Assembly (NCBI RefSeq): GCF_000018545.1
Contig: NC_012586.1
Span: 496,001-560,000 of the forward strand
From: Sinorhizobium fredii NGR234
Lineage (GTDB): Bacteria; Pseudomonadota; Alphaproteobacteria; Rhizobiales; Rhizobiaceae
Direction: 5' to 3'
Length of the DNA: 64,000 nt
The notes below the pieces were generated by a model. The model had not been told where the DNA came from. It worked only from the letters and a program-made list of their open reading frames with translations, and searched no databases. Positions 28,291 to 36,902 of this stretch are shown here, one piece after another. A program made the position numbers and the translations under genes. How positions within the stretch are numbered: position 1 is the first letter of the stretch; every line of letters starts with the position of its first letter.

Positions 28291-28506
28291 ATGAGAAGCG
28301 CTCTGGATTTCGGATTTGAACCGATCGGGCCCGACGAACTGGAACTCATCGACAAGGTCTTCAAAAGCGAGTTGCAAACAAGGGCATTGCCGAGCGACGG
28401 CGAACAGGCGGAGGTGCTCGCGGCGACGCTGATCCGTGCCTATCAATCGGGGATTCGTGATGCCAGCGGTCTCAGCGCAGTGGCGAAGTCCGCCCGGAGT
28501 CCATAG
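28291..28506 (+). CDS. Small hypothetical protein, 71 aa
   Basis: ATG 28291 (MRSALDFGFEPIGPDELELID) follows AGGAG by 7 nt. The 71 residues are acidic and helical (LELIDKVFKSELQTRALPSDGEQAEVLAATLIRAYQSG), a pattern of short conserved rhizobial proteins of unknown function. The downstream IS1380 element begins about 110 bp after its stop. Confidence 0.7.
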   Translation: MRSALDFGFEPIGPDELELIDKVFKSELQTRALPSDGEQAEVLAATLIRAYQSGIRDASGLSAVAKSARSP

Positions 28507-28640
28507 GCCGGCTCACTGCACGTTGATGTTTTGGTTGGTGGTAAGCGCCCGGTTTCCGGCGCGATCATGTCCGGAAAATAGCGACGCTGCGGTGAGCCTT
28601 CCGGTGGATACTTTAGCCTGAATATCTCAAAGTAAGAGGT

Positions 28641-28713
28641 GCATCGGGCCCGCGAATCTGAGAAACTTCTTTTGCTACAAAGGGTTATCAGATTCGTTGA
28701 GGGGGTCCGATGC
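28641..28713 (+). repeat. Long imperfect inverted repeat covering the transposase start
   Basis: GCATCGGGCCC... then CGAATCTGA (28641-28661) is repeated in inverse as TCAGATTCG (28688-28696) and GGGTCCGATGC (28703-28713). The transposase ATG (28710) is inside the right arm, so in RNA the start codon and the GAGGGGG Shine-Dalgarno would be paired. This could limit transposase translation, especially from read-through transcripts. Confidence 0.65.
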
Positions 28714-30092
28714 AAACACACTGTATCGCCGAGCAGCTCGAATTTGAAGGCTTCGACGGTCACAAAGTGGTCGCTGGTTTCGACGGCGGAGCGATCACCT
28801 CGGATGCCGGCGCCCTGCTGCTTCGCCATGTCGATGGGGTCATCGGACTGTTCGACCGGGTGGCCGCTTGCTTCGTTGATGACCGCGATCCGACGTGCAC
28901 GGTCCACAGCGTGCGCACGCTGGTCGGGCAGCGCGTTGCGGCGATCGCGCTGGGCTACGAGGATGTCGATGACCACGACAGGCTGCGCCACGACCCGGTG
29001 CTCGCGCTTCTGTCGGAGCGGCTGACGCCGAAGCGGCAAGACTGTGCGGTGCTTGCCGGCAAATCCACCTTGAACCGGCTGGAGCACGGCCGTCTCGGCC
29101 AGCCGACGCGCTATCACAAGATCGCTTACGACAGGCAAGCGCTGGAAGCGCTGTTCATCGAGCTGTTCCTGGACGCGCACGACAGCCCGCCTGAGGAAAT
29201 CGTGCTCGATCTCGACGCCACCGATGATCCGCTGCACGGTCACCAGGAGGGTCGGTTCTTTCACGGCTATTACAACTGCTATTGCTATCTGCCGCTGTAC
29301 ATCTTCTGCGGCCGCCACCTGCTTTCGGCCAAGCTACGGCGTTCGAACATCGACGCCAGCGCAGGCTCGGTCGCCGAAATCGATCGTATCATCGGGCAGA
29401 TCCGCCAAAGCTGGCCAAACGTGCGCATCATCCTGCGCGCCGATTCCGGCTTCGCCCGCGACGAACTGATGGACTGGTGCGAGACCAACAAGGTCGACTA
29501 TGTCTTTGGCCTTGCTCGCAACCCGCGGCTGGAAAGGCAAATCGCGCCGGCCATGGAGGAAGCAAGCCTGTTATCCCAGGCAAGCGCCCAGGCGACCCGC
29601 GTCTTCCGCGACTTCCTGTGGTCGACCAAGGACAGCTGGACACGACGACGGCGGGTCGTTGGAAAAGCGGAATGGACGCTGCTGGGCGCCAATCCGCGCT
29701 TCATCGTCACCTCCCTTAAGTCAGAGCGCTGGGCGGCACAGACGCTTTACGAGGATCTCTACTGCGCCCGCGGTGACATGGAGAACCGCATCAAAGAATG
29801 CCAGCTCGATCTCTACGCCGACCGCACCAGCGCCCACACCATGCACGCCAATCAACTGCGCCTCTGGTTCGCCTCGTTGGCCTACGTGCTGATCTGCGCC
29901 CTGCGCCGCCTTGGCCTTGCCCATACGCGGCTCGCCGAGGCGACCTGCGGCACCATCCGGCTGAAGCTGTTAAAGATCGGCGCCCAGGTCCGCGTCTCGG
30001 TGCGTCGCATCAAAATCGCGATGGCATCCGCCTGTCCCTATGCCGACGAATTTGCACTGGCACACGCCCGAATACGTGCCGCGGCCCGCTGA
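28710..30092 (+). CDS. IS1380 family transposase
   Basis: 460 residues, complete. DDE-type motifs follow the family: VVAGFDGGAITSDAGALLL, EIVLDLDATDDPLHGHQEG (first Asp), VRIILRADSGFARDELM (second Asp) and the C-terminal DMENRIKECQLDLYADRTS with the Glu. No frameshift, so the element may be active. It catalyses cut-and-paste movement of its own IS. Confidence 0.95.
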   Translation: MQTHCIAEQLEFEGFDGHKVVAGFDGGAITSDAGALLLRHVDGVIGLFDRVAACFVDDRDPTCTVHSVRTLVGQRVAAIALGYEDVDDHDRLRHDPVLALLSERLTPKRQDCAVLAGKSTLNRLEHGRLGQPTRYHKIAYDRQALEALFIELFLDAHDSPPEEIVLDLDATDDPLHGHQEGRFFHGYYNCYCYLPLYIFCGRHLLSAKLRRSNIDASAGSVAEIDRIIGQIRQSWPNVRIILRADSGFARDELMDWCETNKVDYVFGLARNPRLERQIAPAMEEASLLSQASAQATRVFRDFLWSTKDSWTRRRRVVGKAEWTLLGANPRFIVTSLKSERWAAQTLYEDLYCARGDMENRIKECQLDLYADRTSAHTMHANQLRLWFASLAYVLICALRRLGLAHTRLAEATCGTIRLKLLKIGAQVRVSVRRIKIAMASACPYADEFALAHARIRAAAR

Positions 30093-30402
30093 TGCCGCCG
30101 GCCTGAAACCCTTCCGCAACCAGAACAGGAGACATCGCCGAACCCAGACCCGCCGCTCACAGTGGCGCCGACTCCGTTCGTCTTCGAAGCCGGAGCGCCA
30201 AACAGGCGTCCCGGCGGGCCGAGTTGCGCCACCGGCGCTAAAGGCGGTGAGAGAAGCGGGTTAGGGCAGCACCAGACATCGCCGCGGCCATCAGAGAGCG
30301 GCTGCAACGGGTCGAGCGTTGGTCTTCAGCGGGGCGTCCGTGAGAGCCTCCTGTCGCTTCTGCTCATTCTCACATTCATCCGGAGCGCGGGTTTCGCCTC
30401 GG

Positions 30403-31296
30403 CTACGGCCGCAGTTTGCCTGCCAGAAACGAGACGAAGCGTCGGACCTTTACCGCAATATGGCGATTGGCCGGATAGACCGCTTGCAATTGTATCGTGC
30501 TGATATGCCAATCGGGGAGAAGACGTATCAACCGGCCCTGCCTGAGGTCTTCGCCAACGATAAAGTCGGGCAGGAGGACGATACCCACTCCCAGCAAGGC
30601 GGCGTCGCGCAGGCCAAGGCTGTGATTGAGTTCCAGCCGAGGCACGATTGGAATGCGAAACTCCTCACCGTTCCTGCTGAACGGCCAGATCCGCCCCCAT
30701 CTTAGTTCGGCGAAGTGGAGACAGGAGTGGTGGGCGAGGTCGTGCGGCGACTCCGGCGCACCATGTTCGTCAATATAGGCGGGCGAAGCGCATATTACGA
30801 TTTGCGATGTCGCCAGTTGCCGGGTGATGAGATTGATATCGACCTCGAGGCGACCTCGAATTGCAAGGTCGAAGCCATCCTCGACCAGGTTCACGGCCCG
30901 ATGCGACAGGTCCAGCTCCAGGGACACAGCCGGGTTGAGCTTGAGGAACTCCGAAACTGCCGGCACGATCACCAGATGCCCGAGATCGGGCGGCGCGGAC
31001 ACCCGCAACCGCCCGACGGCTTCCTTCTGGAACGAGGTTGCCGCCCGTTCCGCCTCTCTTATCTGCGGCAGGATACCCGAAAGGGCTTCCCGGTAGGCGG
31101 CGCCCGCCTCGGTCAGAACGACCTTGCGCGTCGATCTCTGAAAGAGGCGGATGCCGAGGCGATCCTCGAGCTGCCTGACCTGGGCTCCCACCGTCGCACG
31201 CGACATGCCCAGTTCGTCTGCCGCCTTCGTGAAGCTGAGATGCGTGGAAACCGTTAGGAAGGCGGCAATCCCGTCAAGCGGATCCAGCGTTTTCAT
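30403..31296 (-). CDS. LysR family transcriptional regulator
   Basis: 297 residues: N-terminal winged helix (MKTLDPLDGIAAFLTVSTHLS; SFTKAADELGMSRATVGAQVRQLEDRLGIRLFQRSTR) and the periplasmic-binding-like effector domain from residue 90. Divergent from the cupin gene at 31396, so it probably controls the cupin/acetyltransferase unit, as is typical for LysR genes. Confidence 0.93.
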   Translation of the reverse strand: MKTLDPLDGIAAFLTVSTHLSFTKAADELGMSRATVGAQVRQLEDRLGIRLFQRSTRKVVLTEAGAAYREALSGILPQIREAERAATSFQKEAVGRLRVSAPPDLGHLVIVPAVSEFLKLNPAVSLELDLSHRAVNLVEDGFDLAIRGRLEVDINLITRQLATSQIVICASPAYIDEHGAPESPHDLAHHSCLHFAELRWGRIWPFSRNGEEFRIPIVPRLELNHSLGLRDAALLGVGIVLLPDFIVGEDLRQGRLIRLLPDWHISTIQLQAVYPANRHIAVKVRRFVSFLAGKLRP

Positions 31297-31297
31297 G

Positions 31298-31336
31298 AGA
31301 GCGATTATCCGTTCAATAATGTCAATTTATCGCTCT
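31298..31336. promoter_or_regulatory. Possible LysR operator between divergent genes
   Basis: AGAGCGAT (31298-31305) and ATCGCTCT (31329-31336) are perfect inverted arms separated by 23 bp of AT-rich DNA, directly in front of the LysR ATG and 60 bp upstream of the cupin start. Suitable for LysR binding; unproven. Confidence 0.4.
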
Positions 31337-31395
31337 TATCATGAGACGGAGCACAAAGTAATCGATGGGTGTCCTCAAGCAGAAGGAGACCCGAC

Positions 31396-31857
31396 ATGAA
31401 GACATTCACCTATGCGGCGGTATCACCGCCCGACCATGGAACGCCGGCAGCGGCGTTCGGCAAACACGTCATACGCATGTTGGCGGCCAATACAGGCGGC
31501 GCGCTGGGCATGCTAGAGGCCATCGTGCCGCCCGGAGAAGGCCCGCCGCTTCATGTGCATGAGCGAGAGGACGAGTTCTTCCGCGTCCTGTCCGGCTGCT
31601 TCGGCTTCTGGTGTGCCGGCGACTATGTCGAACTGGCGGAGGGTGGCTGCATCGCGTTGCCACGCGGCGTGCCGCATCGATTCCGGAACATTGGAGAAAC
31701 GGAAGGCCGTCTGATGGCCGTCGTTACCCCCGGCGGGTTCGAAGCCTTCTTTCCGATCATCGAGCTCTGCAAGCCCGAAACGCCCGAGCAAATCGCCTCC
31801 GTCGCAATGGCTTTCGGCCTTACGTTCCTGCCCAACGAAGATCGTAAGGTCGCCTGA
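31396..31857 (+). CDS. Cupin domain protein
   Basis: ATG 31396 (MKTFTYAAVSPPDHGTPAAA) follows AAGGAG; 153 residues. A single cupin barrel: motif 1 PPLHVHEREDEFFRVLSG with metal ligands His, His and Glu, motif 2 GGCIALPRGVPHRFRNIG with His. Likely a small metal-dependent dioxygenase or isomerase-like enzyme or quercetinase-like binding protein. The next gene (acetyltransferase) is 68 bp downstream in the same direction. Confidence 0.9.
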   Translation: MKTFTYAAVSPPDHGTPAAAFGKHVIRMLAANTGGALGMLEAIVPPGEGPPLHVHEREDEFFRVLSGCFGFWCAGDYVELAEGGCIALPRGVPHRFRNIGETEGRLMAVVTPGGFEAFFPIIELCKPETPEQIASVAMAFGLTFLPNEDRKVA

Positions 31858-31925
31858 TCCGGCGACAGGCCGTCCTGAAACACAGCGTCGAGAGTCTCAA
31901 CAACGGTCCATCGAAAGGAGCAAGA

Positions 31926-32763
31926 ATGACACACGTGCCTTCAAACGAAAACGGAATGTCCCTGACAACCAGCCAGTTGGACACCTATCTCGCAAGGATC
32001 GGAGTCGACCGGCCGGTTTCTCTCGACCTTAACACCCTGTCGAGACTGCACCGTGCTCATCTCATGACATTCACCTGGGAGGCGCTGGATGCCTTCATGG
32101 GATGGCCGTCCTCGATGACCCCGGCGTCCGCCTTCGCCAAGATGGTGGAGGGCAGGCGTGGCGGCTGGTGCTACGAGATGAACGGTCTCTTTGGCGCAGC
32201 TCTTGATGCGCTCGGCTTCCGGGTCACCCGTCTTTGCGGTGGCGTTGATCGTGAAAAACTGGGCGACATTGCCATCGGCAATCATCTGACGCTGCGCGTC
32301 GATCTCGACCGCCCCTATCTCGCCGAGGTCGGCGTGGCCGACGCCATCATCGAACCCGTGCCGCTTGCTGTCGGACCGATCAGCCAGCGGGGTTTCGATT
32401 TTTCAATCATGCCGACGGAGGACGGCTGGCTGCGCTTCAATAATCATGTGCATGGAATCGCGCACAGTTTCGATTTCCGGGCCGATCACAGCCTCCATGG
32501 CCGCGACGCGTGCCTGGTTGATGCGAGATCCAGGATCGCCCTTCACAAACGCGCTGGCAGTCATGCGTCATACCGCGGACGGCTATGTCGCCCTGCAGAA
32601 CGACCGCTTGCGCACCGTCACGCCCAACAGCGTTAGCGAACACCGCATCACAAGCGCGGACCATCTCGCGGACGTCTTTGAGACCATTTTCGAACTCGAC
32701 ATTCCCCGGCCCGGACGTATCTGGAACAAGGTCCAGGCAATTGGCCGCGACAAGGCGGCCTGA
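31926..32763 (+). pseudogene. nat: Arylamine N-acetyltransferase, frameshifted
   Basis: The first frame encodes about 190 residues of a NAT: the nucleophile motif RGGWCYEMNGLFGAAL and IGNHLTLRVDL with the catalytic His. At about 32495 the frame changes: the sequence reads AGC-CTC-CATGG where AGC-CTC-ATG-GCC is expected, an extra C; the other frame then gives AATRAWLMRDPGSPFTNALAV and continues to IGRDKAA at 32763. Together about 278 residues, normal for NAT. The region where the third triad residue (Asp, usually DVGFG) is expected reads YLAEVGVAD, with Glu. NATs acetylate aromatic amines with acetyl-CoA. Confidence 0.85.
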
Positions 32764-32807
32764 ATAGGCGGCAGCCTTGCAACACTCTGGAACTCGAGGA
32801 AACATCA

Positions 32808-32909
32808 ATGCTTCGCATAGCCGCATTCTGTATCGGTTTCGCACTGAGCACGGTTCTCACGGTTGCCGCAGGTTCGATGAGCAGGCCCCCGCCGGTGGCT
32901 CTCCGTTGA
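32808..32909 (+). CDS. Truncated signal-peptide ORF, 33 aa
   Basis: MLRIAAFCIGFALSTVLTVA followed by AGSMSRPPPVALR and a stop; GAGGA lies 9 nt before the ATG. It has the form of a signal peptide with almost no mature part, 44 bp after the NAT gene, so it is most likely the beginning of a secreted protein whose remainder was lost or frameshifted. Confidence 0.4.
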   Translation: MLRIAAFCIGFALSTVLTVAAGSMSRPPPVALR

Positions 32910-33190
32910 ACTTGGCTATCGGGGTAGCTCAGGGTCAACATACCCTGATAGGTCGGTTTGATTGCCGAACGACTGAGGATCGGCGCAAAGCGGTTTTCCA
33001 CGGTTCGATCTATGAAAGTCGCCTTTGGGTCGAAGCGAGTCGTCTTCACGAGCTCTGTGCGCCTTGTTGCGAGGATGTTCACGTTCTGGGCTCAGAAGAT
33101 CGCATAATGTCGTCTGGAACCGGATGCGGGTGCAGGGGCGTCGTGCGAAAATCCGAATTTAGGGAGTAATAAGCAAACCGCTGCAATCTG
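32910..33190. other. Non-coding gap, nothing recognised
   Basis: About 280 bases between the truncated ORF and the 3' end of the REase-like gene. No frame with a ribosome site, no terminator hairpin and no repeat identified; probably the left edge of the nuclease-rich island. Confidence 0.4.
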
Positions 33191-34189
33191 CTAGCGGGTG
33201 GCGACGGCGCTCTCAGGCTGCTGTGATGAGACCCTCGTAATTTTTTCGCCGACCCACTCGGAAAGATCGGTCCAAAGCTGCTGATCCAGCCCCACTTGGC
33301 GAGCGATCTCGATGATCTCCTGATAGGAGATCGGCGTGATTGCGGCTTGGCCGCCGCCCAGCCTGGCATCAAACAGGCCCAGTTTTGCCTTCCGGGCCGT
33401 CGGGAAATTTGGGTGGTCGGCGAAGGCGGCAACTGCGGCGGCGTGAAGGTTGCGGTGCTTGCCTATGGCTGCCGCCAGCACCGCGTTGCGCATCCACTGA
33501 TAGGCGTCGCCGGCGAAAGGACAGGGTGCATACTCGGCCGTCGGATCCAAATCGAAGAGCTTAGGGATGTAATCCCAGTAGCGAATTCCCTTGCCTGTCA
33601 GGGTGCAGCGGGACCGGACGCCGTTGCCGGGATTGATCTGGTCGCTGTAGCTCCCATTGCACTGGGGCTTTCCAGTGCGGGACGCGGCAGTTTGGTTACA
33701 TTTCCCTCCCGTCTCGGTAAACTTGCATTCGATAATCAGTGCCGCCTTGGAGCCAACGGCAAGGGCGTCGACTTGTGTCGGTCGGAGCTCGCGCAGGAGG
33801 CGATCGCCATCAGTCCATTCGAGGTTTATCGACCAGGGACCGCCGGGCGGCACGCCAACTTGCCTGGCGATGGCGTCGAGGATCCGGTCGCGATCAGTGC
33901 TCATCTTGAGCGTGCCGAACACATCAATGGCAATGGCTTGCGACGAATGCGCCTTGTGCGCCTGAACCCGGTTTTCACGGTCACGATGCCAAGGGAATGA
34001 CCGCCAGTCGCTGATTGCTCCGTGACTGGCCGAAAACAGGTTCTGCCGAACTGCCGCGAAATCAATATCAAGAGCAACTGGCCATTCAGGCATCAAGCAA
34101 CCTTCCAATGCGGGGGAGCCACTCCGACCCCGCTGGTGGTCGTGGCTCGTGATGCGCAGAATTCGACGAGGCAGGGAGCTAGTTGACAT
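33191..34189 (-). CDS. PD-(D/E)XK nuclease-like protein (PGN_0703-type)
   Basis: 332 residues from ATG 34189, which overlaps the end of the DUF2726 gene by 11 nt; ATG 34093 (MPEWPVALDIDFAAVRQ), with GGAAGG upstream, is an alternative. The core VDALAVGSKAALIIECKFTETGG is a PD-(D/E)XK signature (Asp, then ECK), followed by CNQTAASRTGKPQCNGSYSDQ and ITPISYQEIIEIARQ, as in the PGN_0703-like restriction endonuclease-related family. Cytosolic DNA cleavage is the likely activity. Coupled to the DUF2726 gene. Confidence 0.7.
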   Translation of the reverse strand: MSTSSLPRRILRITSHDHQRGRSGSPALEGCLMPEWPVALDIDFAAVRQNLFSASHGAISDWRSFPWHRDRENRVQAHKAHSSQAIAIDVFGTLKMSTDRDRILDAIARQVGVPPGGPWSINLEWTDGDRLLRELRPTQVDALAVGSKAALIIECKFTETGGKCNQTAASRTGKPQCNGSYSDQINPGNGVRSRCTLTGKGIRYWDYIPKLFDLDPTAEYAPCPFAGDAYQWMRNAVLAAAIGKHRNLHAAAVAAFADHPNFPTARKAKLGLFDARLGGGQAAITPISYQEIIEIARQVGLDQQLWTDLSEWVGEKITRVSSQQPESAVATR

Positions 34190-34943
34190 TCGGCTTTTCC
34201 ACTAGCTTTTCGATCAAGCGCCTCAGCTCCGCCGGGGTCGTTTGGCCAGCCACGACCTCGTGGTAGCCGATTCCGGCGCGACGGAGAGCCTCTTTCTTGA
34301 TGGCGTCGCGCGCGGCCGCGGCGCCCTGGTGGTGCGCACCACCCTGATACTCAATGGCGTGCCGAGGCTGGCAGTTTCCGTCGACCAGGAGCAGGTCGAC
34401 GCGTTTTGAATTGATGCAGCTATGCGCGACCGGATCCTTGCTGCGGATGATCTCGCCCATAGAAACTTGGGCCATCACCTGCCATGTCGGGTTGCAGCCC
34501 ATAACGACTCGGTCGAGTTCCTTGAACACGCGCGCTTCGCTCTTGTTGAGGAGGGGCTGAATCGTGAAGTTTGCGCCCATCACGATGCGCAACTGTTCGG
34601 CAGCATCGGGCTTTTTCGGCGGCTCCGGAACGAGTGCTGGCAGCCACGGCCCAGTGACGATGCTCGCGCCGCCACGCTTTTCCTGCCAGCGTGTATTGGC
34701 CCGCCAAGCCTGCCGCCGCATCGCGGACAAACACTGCTCAACGGCCATGCCAACGATGACCCCGACGAACAGAGCGGCGACCAGCAGCTCGGGTTTCTCG
34801 AAGTCGCTGACGGTCATGCCGCCAGAGACGACCACCGCGACCAATCCAACAACGAGCCAAGGTGCCGCGAACAGCACCGACTTCTGGCGATAGTGCATGC
34901 GCTTCTCCGCTCTACGCGCCAAGATAGTAGAACGCTTCGTCAA
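34179..34943 (-). CDS. Membrane-anchored DUF2726 nuclease-like protein
   Basis: 254 residues. Two N-terminal membrane helices (FAAPWLVVGLVAVVVSGG and LLVAALFVGVIVGMAV), then a DUF2726 domain: LLNKSEARVFKELDRVVM, QVMAQVSMGEII, RVDLLLVDGNCQPRHAIEYQGG and ALRRAGIGYHEVV. DUF2726 is a Vsr/endonuclease-like fold, with the Asp of RVDLLLVD and Glu of AIEYQ in candidate metal-binding positions. A membrane-tethered nuclease beside a second nuclease fits a defence function against incoming DNA; inference. Confidence 0.78.
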   Translation of the reverse strand: MTKRSTILARRAEKRMHYRQKSVLFAAPWLVVGLVAVVVSGGMTVSDFEKPELLVAALFVGVIVGMAVEQCLSAMRRQAWRANTRWQEKRGGASIVTGPWLPALVPEPPKKPDAAEQLRIVMGANFTIQPLLNKSEARVFKELDRVVMGCNPTWQVMAQVSMGEIIRSKDPVAHSCINSKRVDLLLVDGNCQPRHAIEYQGGAHHQGAAAARDAIKKEALRRAGIGYHEVVAGQTTPAELRRLIEKLVEKPNVN

Positions 34944-35126
34944 ACGGCGAAAAGCTACACAAAGTAGTTAGTCCGACCTGCGGGTGCCTACGCGGTGGGC
35001 ACTTCAAAACTCCGCTGAGAAATCTGAGGCGTGTTTCGGTGTGGTCCGGGTCCATTTCACCGATGCGCGTCCGGGTGCAAATTCTGGTCAGCCGAATCTC
35101 GCTTTCATGACCTGCGATCGCCCCTG

Positions 35127-36854
35127 TCAGAACAAATCCTCGACAGCCACCTTTCGAACACCTGCCCACTCGGGCACCTGCTGGTCCTGCCGCAGGCGCA
35201 GACGCCTCCATTCAAGGGCAGCAAAAACGTCTTCAGTGGAAGCACCGGTGCCGACCGGTAGCGCGGCTACGATTTCTCGTTCGAACCGGAGCTGAAGCGC
35301 CCTCGTCAGGGAGCCAGGCTTGGTCCCACCAGGCGATGATACTCTCCCGCGCCGCAGCCAGAGCTGACGCCGAGGGCAGCCGATCACGCTTGAGGTGCTG
35401 ATTGACCCGCGGTGAGGCGGGAAGCAGATTCCAGAGATCTCCACAGGGCCAGACCGACCAAGGCAGGCAGTGATCAATGTCCAGCATTCCTGGGCCGAGC
35501 TGCGCACCAGTCCACACGCAAGTAACTGGCCGTCCTTGCTCGAGCATGCGCTTAGCCGTCGATCGTGCGAGAAGAGTGTCTCGGGCCGGGTCGAGCCAAG
35601 CAAGGGCAGCCTCGACTTCGCCATGCAATACGGGACGACCCATTCGCTCGCCGTAAGCGCGGACAAGACGCGACCACTCATGAACCAGCACCGGCTCGAT
35701 CCATGGGCCGAGTCGCTGAAGCGTCCGCCAGATGTGTCCCGGATCGGTAAGGCTCCCGTAGGCCGTGAGCACCTCTCGGTCTAACGTCAGGTCGCCCCTG
35801 ATACGTGGAGCCTTGGATGTGGCCGCCCGAAAAACCCTCACCTCTGTGTTCGGGAACCGGGTGTAGTTGGCCGGCATGTCGGCAATGGTGCGTCGGGCTT
35901 CTGCTAATGCGCGCGCAACAGCGGCAGCTCGGTCGCCGATGAAACGCGCCCCGATACGCAGATCCTGGCCGACGACCTTGTGGGCTAACAATTCACGGAA
36001 GCCTGCCTTGGCGAAGCCCAAGCCGTCCGGCCCTGAGTTGCCGGGCGTCTGCGGCAGCCGGCGCTGACGAGCGGCAGGTACATGCGGATCCAATTCAGGG
36101 CGACCATTCCGAGGGGTATGTCGACCACGTCCTCATCGGCGTGCGGTACGGCGAGCGCGGGCGTCGCGTCGGCGACCCGCGCCACGGCCCGGAGAAGGCC
36201 GAGCTTGTAGGTGGAAGACTTCTCGTCATTCAGAACGATACCTCGCAGCAGCGGGAGAGCGCCAGCGCCATCGTCTGGCAGGCGCAGGCACATTCCAGTC
36301 CATCGCACTTCATTGCGGCCGAACTGGTCCTGGCTCGTTACGGCTCGCAGGACGGCAAGTCCGTGCGTGCGTGCGAGCGCTTCCACCTCGCCAACCGGTG
36401 CCGGCCACATCGGTCGGTTCGGCTCGGACGGACCCTCGCGCAGGCTGATGAGGACGACGCCGCCCGGTTTCAACAAGGTCGCAAGCTTGCGAAAAGCGCG
36501 CGCCCGCGCAGGTGGCGGCACATGCATCCATACGGCACTTAGCAGGATTAGGTCGAATGCGAGGCCGAGGCGATGCACAACGGCCAGATCCGGTAGCCGG
36601 TCGTCGAGCCACCGAATCCGCGGGTCAGGGTGGCGCCGCTGTGCTTCGATGCGCATACCAGCCGCCGGCTCGGCCGCGACGACTTCGTAACCGAGTGAGG
36701 CAAGCCACGCCGCATCGCGACCGGATCCAGCGCCCACATCCAGTGCAATCAGATTGTAATCACGGCGAATGTATTCGAGCAGGGCAGTGCACCGCTTCGG
36801 CGGAGCCGCTTTCGTATTGGGTCGCGAAGGCGCCGGCGTGAGCGTCATATGCAC
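35127..36854 (-). pseudogene. SAM methyltransferase - HNH nuclease fusion, two frameshifts
   Basis: Three frame segments in order give about 575 residues. N-terminus: class I methyltransferase with SAM loop LIALDVGAGSGRDAAWLASLGYEVV, acidic AEPAAGM and LKPGGVVLISL. Middle: LLRGIVLNDEKSSTYKLGLL ... WIRMYLPLVSA|RLPQTPGNSGPDGLGF. C-terminus: HNH with CVWTGAQLGPGMLDIDHCLPWS, CGDLWNLLPASPRVNQHLKRD, then GA|LQLRFEREIVAALPVG to VAVEDLF. The shifts lie near 36058 (one C missing from CCC) and near 35297 (one extra G), both in homopolymers. A methyltransferase and nuclease in one chain suggests a single-protein modification-restriction or nucleic-acid-modifying defence enzyme. Confidence 0.78.
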
Positions 36855-36902
36855 TGACGGTGTCGCTCATTTGGTTTTGCATCCCGCTACTCATCGAAAT
36901 GC

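Larger units (their letters stand above)
28617..30265 (+). mobile_element. IS1380-family insertion sequence (boundaries tentative)
   Basis: The element is recognised by its transposase. The suggested ends are CCTGAATATCTCA at 28617-28629 and, inverted, CCTAACCCGCTTCTCTCA ending at 30265; both start with CCT and end in TCTCA, as partly matching terminal repeats. I could not find a convincing target-site duplication, so the exact ends are unsure. The 170 bp after the transposase stop have no gene. Confidence 0.6.
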
